A DNA stretch of 9,101 nucleotides from NCBI GenBank assembly GCA_020425885.1, contig JAGQRA010000974.1:1-9101 (forward strand), given 5' to 3'. The position numbers were made by a program, and so were the translations under genes. Within the stretch, counting starts at the first letter, position 1. Every line of letters starts with the position of its first letter. This document shows, one piece after another, positions 1-7,027 of this stretch. The stretch comes from Planctomycetota bacterium. GTDB taxonomy: Bacteria; Planctomycetota; UBA1135; UBA2386. Under the pieces are notes generated by a model. That model searched no databases. It was not told the DNA's origin and saw nothing but the letters and a program-made list of their open reading frames with translations.

Positions 1-554
1 AGTCGGGCGGCGATTTCCTTGTTCGGCGAGCCGCGCACGACGAACTCCATGACCTCGGTTTCGCGCGGGGTCAGCCGCGAGAAGCGTGATGAGATGGCGT
101 TGACGCGCGCCGACTCGCTGCGGCGCTCGACATCGGTCGCGATGGCGCGACGCACCGAAGCCAGCATGTTGTTGAGGTCGAACGGCTTCTCGACGAAATC
201 GAGGCTGCCCAGCTTCAGCGCGGCCACGGCCTCGGAGACCCGGGCCATGCCGCTCATGAAGACGACCGGCATGCAGCAGTTGCGCGCGGCCAGTTGCTCC
301 AGGATCTCGATGCCGGTGCCGTCGGGCAGGTTGAGGTCGAGCACGATGCAGCCGGTACGCGCGGTGTCGAACTCGTCGAGGAAGGCCTTCATCGTGTCGT
401 AGGTCGCGACGTCGAATCCACTGAGCCTGCCCATGTTTCGGAACAGGGCGAGGATGGACGGTTCGTCCTCGACGACGTGGACGAGCGGCTTGGTGGCTGC
501 CGCCTCGGCGATGGCCGTTCGCGAATCGCCCGCCGGCTTCGTGGTTACCAACAT
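1..554 (-). CDS. FixJ/LuxR-family response regulator (3' end outside window)
   Basis: A two-component response regulator, cytoplasmic, expected to bind DNA once phosphorylated. Residues about 23-140 are a receiver domain. The acidic pocket is in VVEDE (E29, D30, E31), the phospho-acceptor is D73 in VLDLNLP, the conserved Ser is S101 in VVFMSG, and the conserved Lys is K123 in VEKPF. A linker leads to the start of a LuxR/GerE helix-turn-helix (LTPRETEVMEFVVRG, then NKEIAARL), where the window ends after 184 codons. Total length is probably a little over 200 aa, as in FixJ/TtrR regulators. Start: ATG at 554 has a good Shine-Dalgarno (AGGAG, 8-base spacer). In-frame ATGs at 605 and 635 lack one and would nearly close the gap to the divergent gene. 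No histidine kinase is visible. It is divergent from the sugar importer, so control of that operon is possible but unproven. The family call is firm; the regulon is unknown. Confidence 0.93.
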   Translation of the reverse strand, partial: MLVTTKPAGDSRTAIAEAAATKPLVHVVEDEPSILALFRNMGRLSGFDVATYDTMKAFLDEFDTARTGCIVLDLNLPDGTGIEILEQLAARNCCMPVVFMSGMARVSEAVAALKLGSLDFVEKPFDLNNMLASVRRAIATDVERRSESARVNAISSRFSRLTPRETEVMEFVVRGSPNKEIAAR

Positions 555-562
555 ACCTGGGT

Positions 563-567
563 CTCCT
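563..567 (-). promoter_or_regulatory. Shine-Dalgarno site fixing the regulator start
   Basis: Read on the minus strand, AGGAG lies 8 bases before the ATG at 554. It is the only strong ribosome-binding site near the three in-frame ATGs (635, 605, 554), so it decides the start. Confidence 0.65.
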
Positions 568-646
568 GCCGGCGCAGATCCTGGGAGCTCCGGCACAGCA
601 GCCATCGGGTTCTGCGTCGTCTCGACTTGAGTCATGTTGCGTGGAT

Positions 647-662
647 TCTGCCGATTGGCAGA
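647..662. promoter_or_regulatory. Perfect inverted repeat in the divergent intergenic region
   Basis: TCTGCC-GATT-GGCAGA: two perfect 6-base arms around a 4-base centre. It lies between the divergent response-regulator and binding-protein genes and ends 8 bases before the likely ATG at 671. At DNA level it could be an operator for a dimeric regulator. In the plus-strand transcript it would fold into a small hairpin over the place a ribosome-binding site should be. There is no T-run, so it is not a typical terminator. The role is inferred from position only. Confidence 0.4.
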
Positions 663-670
663 CTACTTGG

Positions 671-1657
671 ATGTCGCATCCCTGGCTGTCGCGTTCGCGC
701 CTCCTCCTGTCTGCCGTGGCGCTCTGTCTCCTGACCGCGTGCGGCGACGGCGCGGCGCGTTCCGGGCGGCTGCGGTTGGCCGTCGTGCCGAAGGGGACGG
801 CGCATGACTTCTGGCAATCGGTTCACGCCGGCGCGAAGGCGGCCGCCGCCAAACTCGACGTCGACATCGACTGGGTAGGGCCGCAGCCGGAGGGTGATCG
901 CGAGGCGCAGATCCGGCTCGTCGAGACGTTCGCCAATGGCAAGGTCCAGGGCATCCTGCTCGCGCCGGTCGACGCCCGGGCCTTGGCGGCGCCGGTGGCC
1001 GAGGCCAGGCGTGGTGGGGTGCCGACCGTCGTCTTCGACAGCGATCTCGACGGCGATGCCCACGTGTCGTTCATCGCGACCGACAACCACCACGGCGGTG
1101 AGCTCGCGGGCGAGAAGCTCGGGGAGTTGCTCGGCGGCAAGGGCAAGATCGTGATGTTGCGTTTCGCCGAGGGATCGGCGAGCACCGAGGCGCGCGAGGC
1201 CGGCTTCCTCGAGGTCATGAGCGCGAAGTTCCCGGCGATCGAGGTGCTGAGCGACAACCAGCATGCCCCGAGTCTCGACAAGGCCCGCACGACGTCCGAT
1301 GCGTTGCTGATGGCACACCCGGAGGTGACCGGGGTCTTCTGTCCGAACGAGTCGACGACGCACGGCATGCTGTCGGCGTTGGCCGCGGTCGGCAAGGCCG
1401 GCGAGGTCAAATTCGTCGGCTTCGACGCCAGCCCGGAGCTGCTTGGCGGACTCGAGAAGGGGCAGATCCACGCGTTGGTCGTGCAGGATCCGGTCGCGAT
1501 GGGGCGGCGCGGGGTCGAGCTGCTGACGGCACACCTGCGCGGCGAGTCGGTGCCGCGGATCGAACGGACGACGCTGGTCGTCGCCACGCCGGAGAATCAT
1601 CGCGAACCGGCCGTGAGCGCGCTGCTGCGACCCGACCTCTCGATCCTGTCGAAGTGA
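671..1657 (+). CDS. Sugar ABC transporter substrate-binding lipoprotein (RbsB-like)
   Basis: The ligand-capturing component of a CUT2-type (ribose/galactose/xylose class) importer, 328 aa. The N-terminus has an Arg-containing n-region, a Leu/Ala-rich core and a lipobox, L-T-A-C with Cys at residue 24, so it is likely a lipid-anchored protein facing out of the cytoplasmic membrane. From about residue 34 the protein is a periplasmic-binding-protein type 1 fold (Peripla_BP_4). It opens with LAVVPKGTAHDFWQSVHAGA, and later has GILLAPVDA, VPTVVFDSD and FVGFDASPELLGGLEKG, typical of RbsB relatives. The exact ligand cannot be read. Start: the ATG at 671 places the signal sequence correctly. A GTG at 641 would add ten polar residues before it and lies almost against the divergent gene's upstream region. 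No strong Shine-Dalgarno is seen. It is the first gene of the operon; the ATPase starts 10-19 bases after its stop. Confidence 0.92.
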   Translation: MSHPWLSRSRLLLSAVALCLLTACGDGAARSGRLRLAVVPKGTAHDFWQSVHAGAKAAAAKLDVDIDWVGPQPEGDREAQIRLVETFANGKVQGILLAPVDARALAAPVAEARRGGVPTVVFDSDLDGDAHVSFIATDNHHGGELAGEKLGELLGGKGKIVMLRFAEGSASTEAREAGFLEVMSAKFPAIEVLSDNQHAPSLDKARTTSDALLMAHPEVTGVFCPNESTTHGMLSALAAVGKAGEVKFVGFDASPELLGGLEKGQIHALVVQDPVAMGRRGVELLTAHLRGESVPRIERTTLVVATPENHREPAVSALLRPDLSILSK

Positions 1658-1667
1658 AGATCCGCCG

Positions 1668-3170
1668 GTGAGCGCCATGCTCGAGATGCGCGGCATCGCG
1701 CTGCGCTACGGCCCGGTGGTGGCGCTCGATGGGGTCGACCTCAGCGTCGACGCGGGGCAGGTACATGCCCTGCTCGGCGAGAACGGGGCCGGCAAGAGCT
1801 CGTTGATGCAGGTCCTCGTCGGCGCCGTGCGTCCGGATGCCGGCGCGATGTACCTCGATGGACAGGATTACACGCCGCAAACGACGACCGGCGCACTCGA
1901 GCTGGGCATCGCGATGGTGTTCCAGGAGCTGCTCGTGCTGCCGCATCTCACCGTGGCCGAGAACCTGTGGCTCGGCCGCGAGCGCACGCGCGGCCTGTTC
2001 GTCGATCGTCGCGCCCGTCGTCTCGATGCCGAGCGCGTGCTGCTCCGGCTCGGTCGCGAGGACCTGGCGCCGGACGCCCGGGTCGGCGATCTGTCGCCGG
2101 GCGACCGCCAGATCGTCGAGATCGCGCGGGCCCTGCTCGCCGATGCGCGCATCCTGGTCCTCGACGAGCCGACGAGTTCGCTCGGTGCCGACGACGTCGA
2201 GCACCTGTTCGCGGTCATCGGCCAGCTGCGGGCGGAGGGGCTCGGCATCGTCTACATCAGCCACTCGCTCGAAGAGGTCCGCACCGTCTGCGATCACTGC
2301 ACGGTGTTGCGCGATGGCCGCACCGTCAAGACCGGCCCGCTGCACGAACTCGACGACCAGGCGCTGGTCGCGCACATGGCCGGGCGTCCGCTCGACGAGG
2401 TGTTCCCGGCGCGGCAGCGGCGGGCCGCGGCGGTCGTGCTCGAGGTCGAGGACGTGCGCGGCGAGCCGCTGCCCCGGCACGCCTCGTTCGCGTTGCGCGG
2501 CGGCGAGATCGCGGGGATCGCCGGCCTGGCCGGCGCCGGTCGCAGCGAGCTGCTGCAGACGTTGTTCGGCACCCGCCGGCGCCGATCGGGTCAGGTGGCG
2601 TTGCACGGTGAGCCGCTGCCCGCCGATCCCGGGCGCTGCTGGCAGCTCGGGGTCGGTATGTTGGCCGAGGATCGCAAGAACGAGGGCCTGTCGGTGCGGC
2701 TGCCGATCGCGACCAACATGGTGTTACCTCGGGTCGACGCCCATGTGCGCGGCGGGATGCTGGTCTGGAGCTCGGTTCGCGACGCGGCCAGATCGCTCGG
2801 CGAACGCGTTCAGCTGCGATCGCGCGAGCCGATGCAGGCCGTCGGCGAGCTCAGCGGCGGCAATCAGCAGAAGGTCGCGATCGCCCGCCTGCTGCATGCC
2901 GAGTGCTCGGTGCTGCTGCTCGACGAGCCGACCCGCGGCATCGATGTCGGCAGTCGACACGAGGTCTATCGCTTGCTCGATCGGGCGGCGGCGGCAGGGG
3001 CCGCCGTGCTCGTCGTCAGCTCTCATCTGCCCGAGCTGCTCGGGCTCTGCGATCGCATCGCGGTGATGCACCGCGGCCAGCTCGGGTCGTTCCGTCACAC
3101 CGAGGAGTGGACGCAGGAGTCGTTGTTGCGCGAGATGATGCTCGGAGTCGGTGCGGAGGCGAAGACGTGA
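1668..3170 (+). CDS. Sugar ABC transporter ATPase, tandem nucleotide-binding domains (RbsA/MglA-like)
   Basis: Cytoplasmic ATPase subunit of the importer, 500 aa, the usual length for RbsA/MglA/XylG proteins. Domain 1 has the P-loop GENGAGKS (37-44), the Q-loop Gln in VFQE (86), signature LSPGD (142-146), Walker B ILVLDEP (162-168) and the switch His in YISHS (199). Domain 2 has a degenerate P-loop without the Lys (GLAGAGRS, 286-293), an AEDRKNEG segment (333-340), the signature LSGGNQQ (395-401), Walker B LLLDEP (416-421) and a Ser-Ser-His switch (His 453). The Lys-less second P-loop and the AEDR segment are family hallmarks, so domain 1 is the likely main hydrolysis site. The GTG start at 1668 has GAAG 8 bases upstream; an ATG at 1677 with GGTGA 5 bases upstream is equally plausible. 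The stop overlaps the permease start. Confidence 0.95.
   Translation: MSAMLEMRGIALRYGPVVALDGVDLSVDAGQVHALLGENGAGKSSLMQVLVGAVRPDAGAMYLDGQDYTPQTTTGALELGIAMVFQELLVLPHLTVAENLWLGRERTRGLFVDRRARRLDAERVLLRLGREDLAPDARVGDLSPGDRQIVEIARALLADARILVLDEPTSSLGADDVEHLFAVIGQLRAEGLGIVYISHSLEEVRTVCDHCTVLRDGRTVKTGPLHELDDQALVAHMAGRPLDEVFPARQRRAAAVVLEVEDVRGEPLPRHASFALRGGEIAGIAGLAGAGRSELLQTLFGTRRRRSGQVALHGEPLPADPGRCWQLGVGMLAEDRKNEGLSVRLPIATNMVLPRVDAHVRGGMLVWSSVRDAARSLGERVQLRSREPMQAVGELSGGNQQKVAIARLLHAECSVLLLDEPTRGIDVGSRHEVYRLLDRAAAAGAAVLVVSSHLPELLGLCDRIAVMHRGQLGSFRHTEEWTQESLLREMMLGVGAEAKT
3155..3159 (+). promoter_or_regulatory. Shine-Dalgarno for the permease, inside the ATPase gene
   Basis: GGAGG sits 7 bases before the GTG at 3167 and within the last codons of the ATPase gene. 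It selects that GTG as the permease start, although the same frame stays open upstream to 2903. Confidence 0.7.
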
Positions 3171-4114
3171 ACCTGCTCAGACGCATTCCGGCCGCGTGCG
3201 GGCCGCTGCTCGGTTTTCTGGCCGTCTTCCTCTGGTTCGCGGTGCGCAACCCGGACGACTTCCCGACCGCCGGCAACCTGCTCATGGTCGCCGTGCACAC
3301 GGTCATCGTCGCGCTGGTCGCCCTCGGCATGACGTTCGTCGTCGTCTCGGGAGGCATCGACCTCTCGGTCGGTTCGGTCGTCGCGTTGTCCTCGGTGACG
3401 ACGGCCGTGCTGCGTCAGGCCGGCTGGGACATCGCTCCGGCCGCCCTGGCCGGACTCGCCTCCGGCCTCGGCGTCGGGCTGCTCAACGGTCTGCTCGTCG
3501 TGCGCCTCGGCATCGGTCCGTTCCTCGTCACCCTCGGCACGATGGGGATCGCGCGCGGCCTGGCCAAGTGGTTCGCCGCCGAGCGCGTCGTCCAGGCCGA
3601 TGCCGGCTGGCTGCCGGGATGGATGTCCAAGTACCCGGATCCGCCGTGGCTGGTGCTGGCGCCGGCCGTCTGGCTGATGCTGCTGCTGGCGCTCGGGCTC
3701 GGGGTGGTCCTGGCGCGGTCGCGCTTCGGCGTGCACTGCTACGCGGTCGGCAGCAACGAACAGAATGCCCGCCTCTGCGGTGTGTCCATCGGTGCGGTCA
3801 AGATGCGGATCTACGGGCTCGTCGGTCTGATGGCCGGGCTCGCCGGCGTGCTGCACTTCGCGCGGGTCAGGGTCGGCGATCCGATGGCCGGCAACGGGCT
3901 CGAGCTGCAGGTGATCGCCGCGGTCGTGCTCGGTGGCGGCAGCCTGGCCGGCGGTGAGGGTTCGGTCGCCGGTTCGTTGCTCGGCGCCCTCTGCATGGCA
4001 CTCCTGGCCAACGGCTGCACCCTGGAGGGGTTGCCCAACTACGTGCAGGACATCCTCGTCGGCGCCATCATCATCCTCGCGGTCGCGCTCGATCGCTGGC
4101 GCCACCGGGCCTGA
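3167..4114 (+). CDS. Sugar ABC transporter permease (RbsC-like)
   Basis: Membrane pore subunit of the CUT2-type importer, 315 aa, normal for RbsC/XylH/MglC (BPD_transp_2 family). It is strongly hydrophobic with roughly eight to ten membrane segments. Family signatures are GMTFVVVSGGIDLSVGSV (54-71), the cytoplasmic coupling loop around YAVGSNEQNARLCGV (192-206), and AAVVLGGGSLAGGEGSVAGS (251-270). It would work as a homodimer with the ATPase encoded just upstream. The start is GTG at 3167, overlapping the ATPase stop as GTGA with a strong GGAGG, which implies translational coupling. The frame continues open upstream to 2903, but that stretch lies entirely over the ATPase gene and reads as Arg/Ala-rich shadow sequence. 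Only one permease gene is present, as expected for this class. Substrate is unassigned. Confidence 0.94.
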   Translation: MNLLRRIPAACGPLLGFLAVFLWFAVRNPDDFPTAGNLLMVAVHTVIVALVALGMTFVVVSGGIDLSVGSVVALSSVTTAVLRQAGWDIAPAALAGLASGLGVGLLNGLLVVRLGIGPFLVTLGTMGIARGLAKWFAAERVVQADAGWLPGWMSKYPDPPWLVLAPAVWLMLLLALGLGVVLARSRFGVHCYAVGSNEQNARLCGVSIGAVKMRIYGLVGLMAGLAGVLHFARVRVGDPMAGNGLELQVIAAVVLGGGSLAGGEGSVAGSLLGALCMALLANGCTLEGLPNYVQDILVGAIIILAVALDRWRHRA

Positions 4115-4170
4115 GTCGGCGCGGTCCTGGCGGTTTGAGTGGTCGGGCCGTATCGTCCTCGCCCCGAACC

Positions 4171-5505
4171 GTGGCACTTCCTCGCGTCAGCATCGTCGGC
4201 CGTCCGAACGTCGGCAAATCGAGCCTGCTCAACCGGCTCGTCGGCCGTCGCGTTGCCATCGTCGAGCCGACGGCCGGCGTCACCCGTGATCGCATCAGCG
4301 CGGTCACGACCTACGGCGATCGTCGCGTCGAGCTGATCGATACCGGCGGCCTCGGACTCGTCGACGAGGACCGGCTCAAGGAGCACGTCGAGGCGCAGAT
4401 CGCGGTCGCGATCGAGACCTCGGATGTGATCCTGTTCGTGGTCGACGGCAAGGAGGGCCGCGTGCCGGCCGACGACCTGGTCGCGCAACGCCTGCGCAAG
4501 CTCGGCAAGAAGGTCATCCTCGTCGCCAACAAGATCGAGGGCTGGCACGAGGAGATGGAGGTGCACGTCTGGACCCGGATGGGGTTCGGCGTGCCGATGC
4601 CGGTCAGCGCCAAGGAGGGCTTCGGCTGCCACGAGCTGATGGATCGGGTCGCGGAAGAGCTGCCCGAGCGGCACGCGGACGAGGCCATCCAGGATCTCGA
4701 GGGTGACCCGCTACTGTTCGCGGTGGTCGGCAAGCGCAACTCGGGCAAGTCGACGTTGATCAACCGGCTGGCCGGCGAGGAACGGGTCATCGTCTCCGAG
4801 ATCGCCGGCACGACGCGGGACGCGGTCGACGTCGTCTTCGAGATCGACGGCCAGAAGCTCATCGCCATCGACACGGCCGGGGTGCGCAAGAAGAAGAGCA
4901 TCGAGCATGTCATCGAGCTGTTCGCGCACTCGCGCAGCAACGAGAGCATCCGCCGCGCCGCCGTCGTCGTTCACATGTTCGATGTCCGCGAACCGATCAG
5001 CCAGGTCGACAAGGGGCTGGCGGCGTACTGCGTCGAGCATCACAAGCCGGTGCTCCTGGTCGGCAACAAGATCGATCTGGCGCCTGAGGTCGATCTCGAG
5101 AAATGGGATCGCTACATCAAGCAGCAGCTGCCCGGACTCGATCATGCGCCGGTCTCGTTCCTGTCGGCCAAGGACGGCACCAATGTCCTCGACACGATCG
5201 AGCTGATGCACGAGCTGCGCGAGCAGACCCGGATCGAGATCGCCACGCCGAAGCTCAACGCGGTGCTGCAGGCGGCCCGCGAGCGGCTGATGCCGAAGGG
5301 CGGCGGCATCCCGAAGCTGTTCTACGGCACCCAGATCGGCAGGGAGCCGCTGTCGGTGCTGGTCTTCGTCAACGAGCCGAAGGTGTTCCGCGGCCAGTAC
5401 GAGCGCTATCTGGCCCAGGTGCTGCGCGACGCCTTCGGCTGCACCGAGGTACCGGTGCGGATCGTGTTCAGAAAGCGCAGCAAGATCGTCCTCGGCGAGC
5501 AATGA
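4171..5505 (+). CDS. der: Ribosome-assembly GTPase Der (EngA)
   Basis: Essential double-GTPase that assists late 50S subunit assembly, 444 aa. G domain 1: GRPNVGKS (10-17), the Thr of GVTRD, DTGG (57-60), NKIE (120-123) where NKxD is usual, and SAK (146-148). G domain 2: GKRNSGKS (187-194) where GRPNVGKS is usual, AGTTRD, DTAG (234-237), NKID (299-302), SAK (332-334). The C-terminal KH-like domain (about 355-444) ends with RYLAQVLRDAFGCTEVPVRI and basic residues, as in Der. Start: GTG at 4171 gives MALPRVSIVG, matching the usual short N-terminus. A TTG at 4135 would add 12 residues. Neither has a clear Shine-Dalgarno. It lies 56 bases (20 if the TTG is used) after the permease with no terminator visible between, and its stop overlaps the next start. 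Der is not known to act in sugar uptake, so co-transcription is the simplest link. Confidence 0.96.
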   Translation: MALPRVSIVGRPNVGKSSLLNRLVGRRVAIVEPTAGVTRDRISAVTTYGDRRVELIDTGGLGLVDEDRLKEHVEAQIAVAIETSDVILFVVDGKEGRVPADDLVAQRLRKLGKKVILVANKIEGWHEEMEVHVWTRMGFGVPMPVSAKEGFGCHELMDRVAEELPERHADEAIQDLEGDPLLFAVVGKRNSGKSTLINRLAGEERVIVSEIAGTTRDAVDVVFEIDGQKLIAIDTAGVRKKKSIEHVIELFAHSRSNESIRRAAVVVHMFDVREPISQVDKGLAAYCVEHHKPVLLVGNKIDLAPEVDLEKWDRYIKQQLPGLDHAPVSFLSAKDGTNVLDTIELMHELREQTRIEIATPKLNAVLQAARERLMPKGGGIPKLFYGTQIGREPLSVLVFVNEPKVFRGQYERYLAQVLRDAFGCTEVPVRIVFRKRSKIVLGEQ

Positions 5506-6968
5506 GCACCGCCTGCCGGGGCCGGCTCGAGCCCGTGCTGTTCTTCGCCATTGCGCTCGCCGTCTACGTCGGGCTGGCGGCCGACTCGTTCTACAAGGTC
5601 GACGGCATCGATATCGTTCGCCTGCTGTATGAAGGCGGGGAACATCCGTGGCACGTCGGCTACCTGCCGGCACTGGCAGGCTTTCGCCGGCTGCTCGAAC
5701 TCGTCTCGCTTTCGCCGACGCCGCTGCAGCTCGGCACCTGGTTCTCGGCCCTGGGCGGCGCGCTCGGGGTCGGCTTCGCCCGCGCCGGCATGGCCCGGCT
5801 CGGCATCGCAGCGGCCACGGCCAGGTTGGCCACGATCGCGTTCGCGCTGAGTCCTGGACTGCTGACCTTCGCGACGGTGGTCGAGTTCCACGGCCCGATG
5901 CTCGGCCCGCTCGGCCTCGCCTTCTGGTGGACGACGGTGCAGGTGAAGAACGCGTCGTGGTGGGGCATGGCGTTGCTGGGTGCGTTGTGCCACCTGCCGT
6001 TCCTGATCCACAGTCAGCAGCTGTTCCTGCCGGTCTGGCTCCTCGCGTTCTTCGTGGCGAAGCGCTCGCTGCGGCGACGGGACCTGATGCTCGCGGCGCT
6101 CGCCGGCTCGGTCCACGCCGCGTTGATCCTCGGCCTGCCGCAGCTGCTGCCCGACTGCTACGGCTACTGGGCCAAGCTCGGCGAGGGCTTCGCCACCGAG
6201 GCGTCGATCGGGCGGCCGCAGAGCCTCGACTACACGCCGCAGATCTTCCTGCAGGAATGGCTCGGGCCGCTGCTGCCGTTGTCGTTGTTCGCCTTCACTG
6301 CTCTGCTCGGCAGGAGCCTGCGCGCCGAGTTCGCGGCGTTCGCGCTCGGCTTCCTGCCTTACCTCTACCTGTCGGTGCGGCAGCTGGTCTTCGAGCCCGA
6401 GTTCGGCGCCTACATGCTGCCGATGGTGCTGCCGGCGGCGATGCTGACCGCGCAGCGGCTCGGCCCTCGCGTCCTGAGCTACGGCCTGCTCGCGCTCGGC
6501 ATCTACCAATGGCTCGGCGGGCCGTTCGAGCACCTGCTGGTGCAGAAGAAGGGCGACGACTGGTTCGCGGTCGCGGTGCAGCAGGGTGCTGGCGAGGCCG
6601 AGCCCTTCGTGTTGGTCGGCAGCCATCGCGAACTCGGCAGCGCCTATGCCCGACTCGCGCCCGGCCGTTTCCTCTGGGTGCGCGCCACCGCCGCGATGCC
6701 GCGCGCCAAGGCCTCACGCGAGTACTTCGAAGGCGTCGGTCAGTTCCTCCGCCTGCAGCATCAGCAGGGCCGCGCGGTGCTCGTCACCAAGGGCGCCCTC
6801 GCATCCCTCGACGATCCGCGGGCGGCGATGTTGGCCGAGAAGGCGACGCTGACCGTGCCCGAGAACACCGAGATGGCCGGGCCGGTGTTCGCGACCTACC
6901 TGCGCACCGAGTTCGATCTCGTCGCGGCGGCACAGGGTGAGATCTGGCGGTTGGTACCGAAGCGATAG
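5502..6968 (+). CDS. Polytopic membrane protein, GT-C glycosyltransferase-like (unassigned)
   Basis: A 488-aa integral membrane protein with about ten hydrophobic segments between residues 10 and 340, followed by a soluble C-terminal part (about 345-488). After the first segment comes a loop with acidic residues and His (D34, D37, E47, H48, H51; VDGIDIVRLLYEGGEHPWH). This resembles the first-loop acidic motif of GT-C enzymes that use lipid-linked sugars (PMT/ArnT/DUF2723 relatives). A further EFHG (128-131) sits at a membrane edge. The C-terminal part has a stretch, FVLVGSHRELGSAYARLAPG, that looks globular and extracytoplasmic. The start is ATG at 5502, overlapping the Der stop as ATGA, so translation is probably coupled. 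The same frame is open upstream to 5103, but that part is shadow sequence over der. I infer transfer of a sugar to a lipid or protein acceptor outside the membrane; no exact family is recognised and a non-enzymatic membrane role is possible. Confidence 0.82.
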   Translation: MSTACRGRLEPVLFFAIALAVYVGLAADSFYKVDGIDIVRLLYEGGEHPWHVGYLPALAGFRRLLELVSLSPTPLQLGTWFSALGGALGVGFARAGMARLGIAAATARLATIAFALSPGLLTFATVVEFHGPMLGPLGLAFWWTTVQVKNASWWGMALLGALCHLPFLIHSQQLFLPVWLLAFFVAKRSLRRRDLMLAALAGSVHAALILGLPQLLPDCYGYWAKLGEGFATEASIGRPQSLDYTPQIFLQEWLGPLLPLSLFAFTALLGRSLRAEFAAFALGFLPYLYLSVRQLVFEPEFGAYMLPMVLPAAMLTAQRLGPRVLSYGLLALGIYQWLGGPFEHLLVQKKGDDWFAVAVQQGAGEAEPFVLVGSHRELGSAYARLAPGRFLWVRATAAMPRAKASREYFEGVGQFLRLQHQQGRAVLVTKGALASLDDPRAAMLAEKATLTVPENTEMAGPVFATYLRTEFDLVAAAQGEIWRLVPKR

Positions 6969-7007
6969 AGACGATGCTGCGGCCAGCAGGGTGTGGCAGG
7001 AGCTGGG

Positions 7008-7027
7008 CCGGCGATGCTAATCGCCGG
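7008..7027. terminator. Hairpin between convergent genes (possible bidirectional terminator)
   Basis: CCGGCGAT-GCTA-ATCGCCGG: two perfect 8-base arms and a 4-base loop, G+C-rich. It lies 39 bases after the stop of the membrane-protein gene and includes the last codons and the TAG stop of the convergent metalloprotease gene. No T-tract follows on either strand, so it is not a canonical intrinsic terminator. It may stop transcription weakly in both directions or protect 3' ends. Confidence 0.5.

Noticed and set aside
632..1696. Long open frame on the minus strand (354 codons) opposite the binding-protein gene
   Set aside because: It lies opposite a clear RbsB-like gene, is rich in Arg, Gln, His and Asp with no recognisable domain, and is the usual antisense by-product of G+C-rich codon bias.
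1407..2606. Minus-strand open frame of 399 codons opposite the ATPase gene
   Set aside because: The plus strand has every ABC ATPase motif in order. The antisense product is low-complexity Arg/Ala/Gln sequence with no motifs.
1837..3066. Plus-strand open frame of 409 codons in another frame within the ATPase gene
   Set aside because: It is composed largely of Ser, Arg, Ala and Cys and shows no family features; it is an out-of-frame reading of the ATPase gene.
2903..3166. Upstream extension of the permease frame
   Set aside because: The translated extension is Arg-rich and lies over the ATPase C-terminal domain. The strong Shine-Dalgarno before GTG 3167 gives a normal-length permease.
3095..4177. 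Minus-strand open frame of 360 codons opposite the permease
   Set aside because: The sequence is hydrophilic and Asp/Arg/Gln/His-rich, the complement of a hydrophobic permease; no start signal or domain supports it.
5103..5501. Upstream extension of the GT-C-like frame, suggesting a larger fusion protein
   Set aside because: It is a shadow frame over the Der KH-domain region. The ATG at 5502 overlaps the Der stop in the standard ATGA arrangement and is followed at once by a membrane segment.
5406..6626. Minus-strand open frame of 406 codons opposite the GT-C-like gene
   Set aside because: It has Gln/Glu/Arg-rich composition typical of the antisense of Leu/Ala-rich membrane codons, and it crosses the der/GT-C gene junction without any promoter or ribosome-binding site.
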